21,514 nucleotides of DNA from JBFELO01 sp041552055 (GTDB lineage Bacteria > Acidobacteriota > Thermoanaerobaculia > Thermoanaerobaculales > Sulfomarinibacteraceae). The notes beneath the pieces are model-generated. The model did not search any database. It had not been told where the DNA came from and saw only the letters and a program-made list of their open reading frames with translations. This document shows, piece after piece, positions 1 through 6,785 of this stretch (position 1 is the stretch's first letter; every line of letters starts with the position of its first letter). A program made the translations under genes and the position numbers. The stretch covers positions 1 to 21,514 of the forward strand of contig JBFELO010000081.1 in NCBI GenBank assembly GCA_041552055.1, read 5' to 3'.

Positions 1-50
1 GATTATCCCGAGCGAAGCGAGGGGCCCCCTCAGGACGCCGTTCGTCACGC

Positions 51-65
51 GCCGGCTTTGCCGGC
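51..65. repeat. Short perfect hairpin
   Basis: GCCGGC, a TTT loop, then GCCGGC. The arms are perfectly complementary, and each arm is itself a palindrome. There is no adjacent T-run, so it is not a canonical intrinsic terminator. It could be the end of an upstream transcription unit outside the window. Confidence 0.4.
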
Positions 66-130
66 TGGTCTCACGGCGCCGTCCCGGCGCGCCAGTTCCC
101 CCTCCCTCCCAGATGCCAGATGCCGGACCT

Positions 131-148
131 GTCACGGCGTCTCGTGAC
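131..148. repeat. Inverted repeat GTCACG/CGTGAC
   Basis: Perfect 6-bp arms (131-136 and 143-148) separated by 6 bases, about 120 bp upstream of the DUF1858-type gene. It could be an operator half-site pair or a weak hairpin. Nothing else supports a function. Confidence 0.3.
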
Positions 149-255
149 GGCGTAGCCGTAGGCGAAGCCGCATCCCCCACCCGACCAGCCTTTACGAATT
201 CAGCATTTCTCGGCGACCGATATGCCACAATCATCAGGGTGCGGAACACGGGGTC

Positions 256-260
256 GGAGG
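256..260 (+). promoter_or_regulatory. Ribosome binding site fixing the original start of the DUF1858-type gene
   Basis: GGAGG lies 7 bases before ATG 268. It shows that the ancestral start is ATG 268 and not GTG 307, which matters because an in-frame TAA (292-294) lies between the two. Confidence 0.6.
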
Positions 261-267
261 AAACACC

Positions 268-800
268 ATGTCTTACGAACCACTGCAGATCTAACCCTCA
301 ACCAAGGTGGCGCAGCTACTCGACGCCTATCCCGAGCTCGAAGAGGTTTTGATCCGGATGGCTCTTCCGTTCAAGAAGCTCAAGAATCCGATCCTGCGCA
401 CCAGTGTGGCACGAGTGGCCACGCTTCAGCAGGCGGCGATTGCCGGGCGTCTCGATGTGGCGTACATGATCGATCAGTTGCGACGGGCGGTCGTCCAGAC
501 ACCACTCGAGGCAACGGAGACTCCTTCAGTGGAGGATTACCTCGGTACCGCTCTGGATTGGTTCGATGTGAGTTGCGTGGCCGCCTCGATTGACGATCGT
601 GCCGGTGACTCGGATGAGATGGCGATCACCCGAATCGTCAAAGCCCTGAAGTACCTGACCGAGCACGACGCAATCGAGTTGACGACCACGTTCCTGCCCG
701 CCCCGGGCATCGACGTGGGGCGAGGAGCAAAGGCCTTCGCACTTGGACGGTGCAGGAGCAGGACGATCTGTACAAGACCTACTTCACCCGCTCAAACTGA
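268..800 (+). pseudogene. DUF1858 plus DUF2249/TusA-like domain protein, broken by a stop and a frameshift
   Basis: The reading frame from ATG 268 gives MSYEPLQI, then TAA at 292-294, then continues PSTKVAQLLDAYPELEEVL, a typical start of a DUF1858 domain. The domain continues with a KKLKNPILR segment and the helical VATLQQAAIAG stretch. A C-terminal part (about residues 85-175) resembles DUF2249/TusA-like folds. After PAPGIDV (about 700-717) the frame is wrong. The expected ending, SKGLRTWTVQEQDDLYKTYF, is found one frame over from about 726 and stops at TGA 798-800. A one-base deletion near 719-726 explains this. Repaired, the protein would be about 177 residues and cytosolic. A GTG at 307 could restart translation past the stop, but the frameshift would still spoil the end. 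The function of the family is poorly known. The lesions could be genuine decay or sequencing errors. Confidence 0.75.
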
Positions 801-883
801 GGATCTGCCCACACTGCGTGCCCGGCGACCATGACAAAACTTCAGCCCCGGTTTTCGATTCGGTCGACTCCGGAACCCGACGC

Positions 884-2545
884 TCAGACCGTCTCGAGGT
901 ACTTGTGGACCAGGCTGACCGCCACGGCGCCCTGGCCCACGGCCGACGCGACCCGTCTGACCACACCGTGGCGCACGTCGCCCGCGGCGAAGATACCCGG
1001 CACGCTCGTTTCCATCAAGAACGGGTCGCGCCTCGGCTTCCAGTTCCTCGGCCGGCGTCCGTCGCGGATCAGGTCCTGCCCGGTGTAAACGAATCCAGCC
1101 TCGTCGAGCTCGACCACATCCTTGACGATGTCGGTGTGGGGCACGGCGCCGATGAAGATGAACATCGCGTCGGCAGCCAGCGTCTCGGTGTCACCGGTCT
1201 CGTTGTTCTTGATGGTGATGGCCTCGAGATGGTCGCTGCCCGCCGCGGCAGCCACCTCGGTGTTCACCAGCACGGAGATGTTCTCCGTTCCATCGATCTG
1301 ATCGATCAGGTATTGGGACATGGTCTCGCGCAGCGAGTCCCGTCGGACGAGCATCGTGACCTGGCTGGCAAACCGTGACAGGAACATCGCACCCTGGCCG
1401 GCCGAGTTGGCGCCGCCGATCACGAACACCTTCTTGTTCTTGTAGTGAACCGCCTCAGACGTCGCTGCCCCGTAGTACACAGAACCCCCGACGAAGGGCT
1501 CGATGCCCGGTACGTCGAGCTCTCGGACCTTGACACCGGTCGAGATCAGGAGGGCGTGACAGCTCAGCTCGCTGCCGTCGTCCAGAGTCACGTACCGGTA
1601 GGGACCTTCGACCCGCAGCCCGGTGACCTCCCGAGCAGTCAGGATCTCGGCTCCGAGGCGCTGCGCCTGGGTCGTCGCTCGCCGCGTCAGGTCCGCACCA
1701 CTGATTCCCTGCGGAAAGCCCAGGTAATTCTCGATCCGGGCGCTGGTGCCGGCCTGTCCCCCTGCCGCCTCCTTCTCGATCACGACCGTTCGCAACCCCT
1801 CGGACGCCCCGTAGACGGCGCCGCCCAACCCTGCCGGTCCGGCACCGATGATCACGAGATCGTAAAACGGTTGCCGGGCGTGGGTCGTCATACCCACCTT
1901 GTCGGCCAGCGCGCTGAGGTCCGGATCTACCAGAGTGCTGCCGTCCGGGAAGAACACCGTCGGCAGCCGCGGGCGCTCTTCAGAGGTCGATTCGACGAGC
2001 TCTCTCGCCTGTGCATCTCTCTCGATATCCAACCACTGGTACGGGATCTGGCTGCGGGCGAGGAACTCCTTGACAACGTGGGAGCTCGCCGACCACAGGG
2101 TTCCAGCCACGCGAATGCCGTCGTACGGCACCGGCACGGTGGCCAGCCAGTCGCTCAACAGGTCATCCAGCACCGGATACAGACGTTCCTCGGGTGGGTC
2201 CCAGGGTTTCATGAGGTAGTAATCGAGATCGATCTCGTTGATGCTGGAGATCGCGGCATCGGTGTCGGCGTAGGCGGTGAGCAGCACCTTGCGGGCCTCC
2301 GGAAAGAGCTTGATCGCCTCCTCCAGAAACTCGACCCCACTCATGGCAGGCATCCGTTGGTCGGCCAGGAACAGCGCAACCGGTGCGTTCCGTCGCTTGA
2401 ACTCGCGCACCGCCTCCAACGCGTCGATCCCCGAGCTCGCCTTCACGATCCGATAGTCGCTCTGATAGTGCGCCTGCAGATCCCTCGCGATTGCGTTGAG
2501 CACGTGCGGCTCGTCATCGATCGTCATGATGATTGGCTTGGCCAT
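884..2545 (-). CDS. Response regulator fused to thioredoxin-reductase-like FAD/NAD(P) oxidoreductase
   Basis: This 553-residue cytosolic protein has three parts. Residues 1-130 form a receiver domain with acidic D10/D11, phospho-acceptor D62 (LADQRMP), T90 and K113. Residues about 143-218 resemble a glutaredoxin-like fold (LPTVFFPDGS), but the active-site position reads WSASS (151-155) with no cysteine. Residues about 226-553 are a TrxR-like flavoprotein with FAD motif GAGPAG (234-239), a nucleotide motif GGANSA (377-382) and the C-terminal FAD motif GIFAAGDVR (517-525). The CxxC normally lying before the NADPH motif is replaced by YYGAATS (357-363), and the only cysteine in the protein is C329. 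It is therefore unlikely to reduce thioredoxin by disulfide exchange; an NAD(P)H oxidase/diaphorase or sensory role is possible. The start is ATG 2545 behind GGAGGCGAGGAG; the frame is open upstream to 2668 but reads into the kinase gene. It begins 25 bp after the kinase stop, so the two form an operon. Phosphotransfer from that kinase is inferred. Fused response regulator/TrxR proteins are a known family. Confidence 0.9.
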   Translation of the reverse strand: MAKPIIMTIDDEPHVLNAIARDLQAHYQSDYRIVKASSGIDALEAVREFKRRNAPVALFLADQRMPAMSGVEFLEEAIKLFPEARKVLLTAYADTDAAISSINEIDLDYYLMKPWDPPEERLYPVLDDLLSDWLATVPVPYDGIRVAGTLWSASSHVVKEFLARSQIPYQWLDIERDAQARELVESTSEERPRLPTVFFPDGSTLVDPDLSALADKVGMTTHARQPFYDLVIIGAGPAGLGGAVYGASEGLRTVVIEKEAAGGQAGTSARIENYLGFPQGISGADLTRRATTQAQRLGAEILTAREVTGLRVEGPYRYVTLDDGSELSCHALLISTGVKVRELDVPGIEPFVGGSVYYGAATSEAVHYKNKKVFVIGGANSAGQGAMFLSRFASQVTMLVRRDSLRETMSQYLIDQIDGTENISVLVNTEVAAAAGSDHLEAITIKNNETGDTETLAADAMFIFIGAVPHTDIVKDVVELDEAGFVYTGQDLIRDGRRPRNWKPRRDPFLMETSVPGIFAAGDVRHGVVRRVASAVGQGAVAVSLVHKYLETV

Positions 2546-2570
2546 CTCCTCGCCTCCGTCGTTCCCGACA

Positions 2571-4796
2571 TCACTCAATGGGACTGGAGTCAATCGGAAG
2601 GCGAACCGAAAAACAGGTTCTGCCAGGCTCCGATGCCACCGTGATCTCCCCACGGTGTTTTTGGACAACGAGGTTGCGGCTGATATTCAACCCCAGGCCC
2701 GTACCCTCTCCAGGTCCCTTGGTCGTGAAGAAGGGATCGAAGATCATCGTCTGCAGCTCGGCCGGGATTCCCGGGCCATCATCCTCGATCTCGACGGTCA
2801 CCCAGGGATCTCCCCAGCGAGTCCGCACGATAAGGGTGCCCTCGCCATCCATGGCGTCGATGGCGTTGTCGATGATGTTCGTCCACACCTGATTCAACTC
2901 GCTCGCGTACGCCTCGATCATAGGCAAATCCTCGGCATACTCCCGGACCACGGTGATGCCGCTCTTCAGCTTGTTGTGGAGAATGATCAGTGTGTTTTCC
3001 AGACCCTCGCGCACATCCACCAGCTGAACCGGCGCCTGGTCCATGTACGTGTAGGTCTTGAGAGCCTTGACGAGCTCGACGATACGACCGGTCCCGAGAC
3101 CGATCTCGCCGACGAGGCTGTAGATCGCGTACTTGAAACTCAGCCAGTCGATCACCACCGCGAGCTGCGGCGGGGTGAAGACCTTGGCCAGGGCCTCGAG
3201 GTCGCGCTGATCGTAGCCGAGGCTGACGAGGGCCGGCACCACCTCGCCGGCGGTATCGATTTTTCGCTCGTCCAGCCATCGTTCGAGGGCGTCTTCTCTG
3301 TCGGCGCGTGCCAGGGCATTCAGATCGGCCGGCTTCCGGCCGCGCTCCTTGGCGATCCGATCGAGCTCCAGCACTCGATCCACCTGCCCCTTTTCGAGCT
3401 TCAGCTCGGCCATCCTCAGCTGGACGCTTTGCCATTTCGAGAACGTCGCCTGCAGCTGCGCGGCGCCTCGTTGGGCGGCAGCGGCGGGGTTGTTCAACTC
3501 GTGGGCCATGCCGGCGCTGAGCCTGCCCAAGGAGGCCATCTTTTCCTGGATGATGAGCTGGTTGTGCATCTCGTTGAGCTGGTTCAGGGTCTCTTCGAGC
3601 ATCTCGTTCTTCCGTTTCATCTCCTCCGTTCTTTCGCGTAGCGCCTGCTCGCTCTGACGGAGGGCTTCCTCCGCCCGTTTGCGCTCGCCGATATCGCGGA
3701 TGATGCCCGTGTAATAGCGTTCGTCACGAACCGTCCAGGTCGACAGGGAGAGCTCGATCGGCACCTCCTCACCGCTCTTCGTGCGCGCGGCCAGCTCGAC
3801 CGTGCTTCCGATCACATGGCCTTCGCCGGTATCCGTGTACCGCGCCATCCCGTTGCGGTGCGCCTCGTGAAACCGATCGGGGATGATCAGCTCGAGGCGC
3901 TGGCCGACCGCCTCCTCCTCGGTGTAACCGAGAATGGTCGTGGCGGCCTTGTTCCAGCTGACGATCTCGCCCACGTGGTCGGCCGATATGATCGCGTCGA
4001 TCGCCGACTCGGTGACCGAGCGGAACTTCTGCTCGGCCTGTTTTCGCTCGCTGATGTCGCGGATGATCCCGGTGTAGTAACGCGTGTCGTCCAGGAACCA
4101 GGTGGCCAGCGACAGCTCGACCGGAAACTCGGATCCATCTTTTCTCACCGCGGCCAGCTCGACCGTCTTGCCGATGACATGGCTCGGCCCTCCCGAGCTC
4201 ACCCTGTGCACGCCCTCCTGATGGGCCTTGCGGAAGCGCTCGGGGATGATCAGCTCGATGGGCTCGCCGATCACCTCGTCCTCGCTGAAGCCGAACAGTG
4301 CCGTGGCCGCGCTGTTCCACGACCGGATCCTGCCCTCGGCATCGCCGGAGATGATCGCGTCGATCGCCGACTCCATGACCGACCGAAACTTCGCCTCCGA
4401 TTCGCGCAGGGCCATACGCACCTTCGAGACCGTGACCTGGCGCTCGACCCGCGCCAAAACCTCGTGCGTGTCGAACGGCTTGGCGATCAGGTCGTCTCCC
4501 GACTCGAGGCCTTTGACCCGGGCCTCGGCGTCGTCGAACGTGGTCATGAAGATCACCGGAACGTCGAGCGCATGCCGGCTCTCCTTGAAGGCTTCGTGAA
4601 GCTTGAATGGGTCGATGTCCTGCAGATGGGCATCCAGCAGCACCAGGTTGGGCTCGGCGTCGACAATCGCCTGGAGGGCGCCCGCACCACCGATCGCCCA
4701 ATCCACAGTGTACCCGTGGCTCTGCAGGAGATCTTGCAGCGTGGCGGCGCTGGAAGAATCATCTTCGATTATGAAGACATGTCCGCGATCGGACAA
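2571..4796 (-). CDS. Hybrid sensor histidine kinase REC-PAS-PAS-HisKA-HATPase
   Basis: 741 residues with no signal peptide or membrane helix, so a soluble sensor. The receiver (about 5-122) has E11/D12/D13, D55, T85 and K106. Two PAS domains with PAC tails (about 135-252 and 257-373) are roughly 60% identical to each other. A coiled coil (about 375-420) leads to the H-box GMAHELNNP with phospho-acceptor H432. About 110 residues are inserted between the two dimerisation helices, and the second helix ends in the signature YMDQAPVQLVDVREGL (584-599). The ATPase has its N-box around N640-N644, DDGPGIP (672-678) and GTGLGL (698-703). The start is TTG 4796, chosen because GGAGGT sits 5 bases upstream and the receiver begins at once. 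It is first in a two-gene operon with the REC-TrxR fusion, its likely phosphorylation target. The ligand is unknown; PAS domains of this kind may bind heme, flavin or small molecules, and no ligand residue can be named here. Confidence 0.92.
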   Translation of the reverse strand: MSDRGHVFIIEDDSSSAATLQDLLQSHGYTVDWAIGGAGALQAIVDAEPNLVLLDAHLQDIDPFKLHEAFKESRHALDVPVIFMTTFDDAEARVKGLESGDDLIAKPFDTHEVLARVERQVTVSKVRMALRESEAKFRSVMESAIDAIISGDAEGRIRSWNSAATALFGFSEDEVIGEPIELIIPERFRKAHQEGVHRVSSGGPSHVIGKTVELAAVRKDGSEFPVELSLATWFLDDTRYYTGIIRDISERKQAEQKFRSVTESAIDAIISADHVGEIVSWNKAATTILGYTEEEAVGQRLELIIPDRFHEAHRNGMARYTDTGEGHVIGSTVELAARTKSGEEVPIELSLSTWTVRDERYYTGIIRDIGERKRAEEALRQSEQALRERTEEMKRKNEMLEETLNQLNEMHNQLIIQEKMASLGRLSAGMAHELNNPAAAAQRGAAQLQATFSKWQSVQLRMAELKLEKGQVDRVLELDRIAKERGRKPADLNALARADREDALERWLDERKIDTAGEVVPALVSLGYDQRDLEALAKVFTPPQLAVVIDWLSFKYAIYSLVGEIGLGTGRIVELVKALKTYTYMDQAPVQLVDVREGLENTLIILHNKLKSGITVVREYAEDLPMIEAYASELNQVWTNIIDNAIDAMDGEGTLIVRTRWGDPWVTVEIEDDGPGIPAELQTMIFDPFFTTKGPGEGTGLGLNISRNLVVQKHRGEITVASEPGRTCFSVRLPIDSSPIE

Positions 4797-5096
4797 AGGC
4801 CACCTCCCTGACGTCGCTCGCTGCGTTGTGTTGAGGGAATTCTACATCGCTCGGCCAACAACGGACACTCGGGTTTTGTTTCATCGATCGAACGGATGTC
4901 GCTGTTGAGCGTCGACATGAAGCCCGCACATCCCGCCGAATCCCGTCGCGAGGGCGGCGGCAGATCCCCATTGACGAGGAATAGGAATCCCCAGTTGTCA
5001 GTTCCTGAAACGGTCAGTAACGCGCTATTCGAACAACCGAAACCCCCAAAGAAGAGCGTTGTGTGTCGGCACGACAATGATGAGAGCAGGACTTCC
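4797..5096. other. Divergent intergenic region between the kinase operon and the Tat hydrolase
   Basis: About 300 bp between divergently oriented genes, so promoters for both must lie here. On the minus strand a TAGAAT that could be a -10 box occurs around 4838-4843, without a good -35 partner. On the plus strand TTGTCA (4995-5000) followed after 17 bases by TAACGC is a weak candidate. The frame of the Tat hydrolase is open upstream to 4896, but that extension reads as non-protein-like sequence ahead of the Tat signal, so I treat it as untranslated. Confidence 0.4.
4802..4807 (-). promoter_or_regulatory. Ribosome binding site supporting a TTG start
   Basis: On the minus strand GGAGGT lies 5 bases before TTG 4796-4794. 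This supports TTG as the initiation codon of the hybrid kinase. Confidence 0.6.
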
Positions 5097-5875
5097 ATGA
5101 ACAGGCGTGCAGTTCTCAAAGCCGGCGCGGCAACGGTTGCTGCCGCTGCCGTTCCGCCCGGTATCGCCGATGCCGGCGAAAACGACAAGTATGCGCCACC
5201 GGCGGAACCGGCGCTCCCGCCTTCGACCATGAAGCTCAATTTGCAGCGGACGGCCCTCGTGGAACCGATCCTCAGATCGATTTTCTCAGTCCGAAGGGCG
5301 TCACCTGGGGGGTCGTTGGCGAAAGCGTCCAGGAGCTCAATACGGTGGAGAACATCGACCGTCTGTTCGCCGCCGCCAAGAAGGCCGGCATCGTCGTGGC
5401 TATCTCTCCTCATGATTACTACCCGACTGACAAAGGGTGGAAGTTCGAGGGGGCCCTCGAGAAGCTCATGCATAAGATCGGCATGTTCAATCGGGAGGGC
5501 CCGTATACGATGGAAGGTTTCAGGGACTCGGAAGCGGACTTCATGCCGCAGCACAAAAAGTACATCCACGACGGCAAGACGATCGTCTTGTCCCCGCACG
5601 AGGTGAATGGACCCGAGGCCAACGACCTGGTCTTGCAGCTTCGGAAAAATGGCGTGGATCAGGTGATCCTCGCCGGCATGTCGGCAAATCTCTGTCTCGA
5701 GGCGCATCTGCGCGAACTCCTCGAGCAGGGCTTCGAAGTCGCGGTCGTCAAGGACGCCACGACCGCCGCCAGAATTCCCAAAAGTGATGGATACCTCGCA
5801 GCGATCATCAACTTCCGCTATATGGCCAATGCGGTGTGGACAACCGCCGATGCGGTGAAGAACCTGGCTGCCTAG
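5097..5875 (+). pseudogene. Tat-exported isochorismatase-like cysteine hydrolase, frameshifted
   Basis: The start ATG 5097 opens a twin-arginine signal (MNRRAVLKAGAATVAAAAV), pointing to folded export to the periplasm. The frame is correct up to RTALV (ending 5261). From 5264 the family sequence TDPQIDFLSPKG continues in another frame and runs to TAG 5873-5875. A one-base deletion near 5262-5263 (for example a lost T in GTGGTAACC, giving ALVVTDPQ) restores a 259-residue protein. In that repaired protein the catalytic triad of isochorismatase-like hydrolases can be placed as D58, K161 (HDGKTIVLS) and C200 (GMSANLCLEAH). Downstream sequence looks fully conserved, so the break is recent or is a sequencing error. 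Family members hydrolyse amide or ester bonds of small molecules; the substrate here is unknown. It converges on an AhpD/CMD-like gene, with only 28 bases between the two stops. Confidence 0.8.
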
Positions 5876-5906
5876 CAGCCTGTTGGGCATAGCCCAAAGG
5901 CTGCTA
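5873..5906. terminator. Hairpin shared by two convergent genes
   Basis: The arms are TAGCAGCCT (5873-5881) and AGGCTGCTA (5898-5906), continued after one bulged G by TTGGGC (5883-5888) and GCCCAA (5892-5897) around an ATA loop. This makes about 15 base pairs with one bulge. The TAG stop of the plus-strand hydrolase and the TAG stop of the minus-strand AhpD-like gene form the two ends of the stem. Its position suggests a bidirectional terminator or transcript-end stabiliser. There is no T-tract on either side, so intrinsic termination is not proven. Confidence 0.65.
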
Positions 5907-6470
5907 CGATGGTGGAAACGGGTTCTCCCACGGGACATCGTAGGTGTCGGTCAGCATATTCATCATGACGCTGAAAAAACCAACGGCGAGGAGCTCGTCG
6001 ATCTCGCTCTCCGAGAACCCCTCGTCTCTGAGCTGATCTTCAAAACCCCAGCCCGACTCGTCCACGCTCTTGGGATGGAGCGATGCGCGGGAGATGATGT
6101 CGATCGCAACCGGAAACGAGGGTGGTAGGTTGGCGGTACACGCACCTCCCGAGAGGGCGACCAGGTCGTCGTAGGTCAGTGTGGGATCGAGATTCAGCGC
6201 CGCATGGCCGTGCAGCGCCGTGCAGTACTGATTCCCGGCAGTGATCGAGATCTTGAACAGGATCAGCTGTTTCAGCAGTGCCGGAATCTCGCCTTCGATC
6301 ACCGTCCCCTTGAGCATCGACCAAACCGCTCGCAGTACGTGTGGGTTGTGGCCAAGCGCTTTGAGAAAGTTGAGAACTGAGGGTGAGCCCATCGTGGCCA
6401 TGATCTCATCGTAGATGCTGCGGACGTCGGATGACGTGTCCTCGTACTCGACCAGTGTTTTACGTTTCAC
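5904..6470 (-). CDS. Carboxymuconolactone decarboxylase/AhpD-like protein
   Basis: 188-residue soluble all-helical protein. The segment LKQLILFKISITAGNQYCTALHGHAA (cited in parts: LILFKIS 69-75, YCTALHGH 82-89) matches the AhpD/CMD core helix-loop. The usual CxxCxxxH motif is reduced: C83 and H87 are present, but the first cysteine position holds N80. Peroxiredoxin-reductase-type disulfide chemistry therefore seems unlikely, and a single-Cys or non-redox role is possible. It starts at GTG 6470 behind GAGGAG. It converges with the Tat hydrolase and lies downstream of the second kinase on the same strand, separated by the TrxR-like remnant. Confident as to superfamily, not as to substrate. Confidence 0.8.
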   Translation of the reverse strand: MKRKTLVEYEDTSSDVRSIYDEIMATMGSPSVLNFLKALGHNPHVLRAVWSMLKGTVIEGEIPALLKQLILFKISITAGNQYCTALHGHAALNLDPTLTYDDLVALSGGACTANLPPSFPVAIDIISRASLHPKSVDESGWGFEDQLRDEGFSESEIDELLAVGFFSVMMNMLTDTYDVPWENPFPPS

Positions 6471-6536
6471 GGTTCTCCTCGTTCATCGATCCAAGCGGAC
6501 CAGGGTGCGCGATCGGTGTGTGCCTCTCGCCCACAC

Positions 6537-6725
6537 CGTTCCCAGGTACCCGTGCGCCACGTCGATGGCCGCCGATCCCCGTACGGCTGCCGAGGCCGAT
6601 CGACAAACGACTCCAAGCCGCACTTCTTCGGCAGCAGAGATTCTCGGCACTCTGGTCTCCTCGAGATGGCGTTCGCTGCTAATTGCCAACACGTGCCGAG
6701 CCCGCATTATTCTTGCATCTTCGTC
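6537..6725 (-). pseudogene. Remnant of the C-terminus of a second REC-TrxR-like flavoprotein
   Basis: Read on the minus strand, an open stretch without stops translates to a sequence clearly related to the end of the intact flavoprotein at 884-2545. LEETRVPRISAAEEVRLGVV corresponds to LMETSVPGIFAAGDVRHGVV, and HGYLGT corresponds to HKYLET. By hand alignment about 23 of 43 residues are identical, with no gaps. The FAD motif GIFAAGD has become RISAAEE, so the glycines and aspartate needed for FAD binding are gone. Similarity may extend upstream (DEDARIMRARHVLAIS against DEAGFVYTGQDL). No receiver or N-terminal FAD domain remains. It sits directly downstream of the second kinase, exactly where the intact enzyme sits relative to the first kinase. 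This is best read as a decayed partner gene left after an internal deletion. Confidence 0.7.
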
Positions 6726-6785
6726 GCAAGGCCGCACTGCCGTGAGGATCTGCCGCCGCAGCAGGAGGCCTGTGATGCCTCCGGG

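Larger units (their letters stand above)
1..267. other. Intergenic region with short inverted repeats
   Basis: No convincing gene is seen upstream of the DUF1858-type gene. The stretch is rich in short repeats: a GCCGGC-TTT-GCCGGC hairpin at 51-65, a GTCACG...CGTGAC inverted repeat at 131-148, and low-complexity GC-rich words such as GAGCGAAGCGAG. Short ORFs here have no recognisable protein signature. The segment just before the gene (about 190-267) is less GC-rich and may hold its promoter, but I cannot assign -35/-10 boxes with confidence. Confidence 0.5.

Noticed and set aside
884..2668. Longer start (residues 1-41 extra) for the REC-TrxR protein
   Set aside because: The extension overlaps the kinase coding end and is not receiver-like; ATG 2545 has a strong ribosome site and begins the receiver directly.
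4769..5938. 389-residue minus-strand frame across the Tat hydrolase region
   Set aside because: Antisense to a recognisable hydrolase with a clear Tat signal; no domain seen in it.
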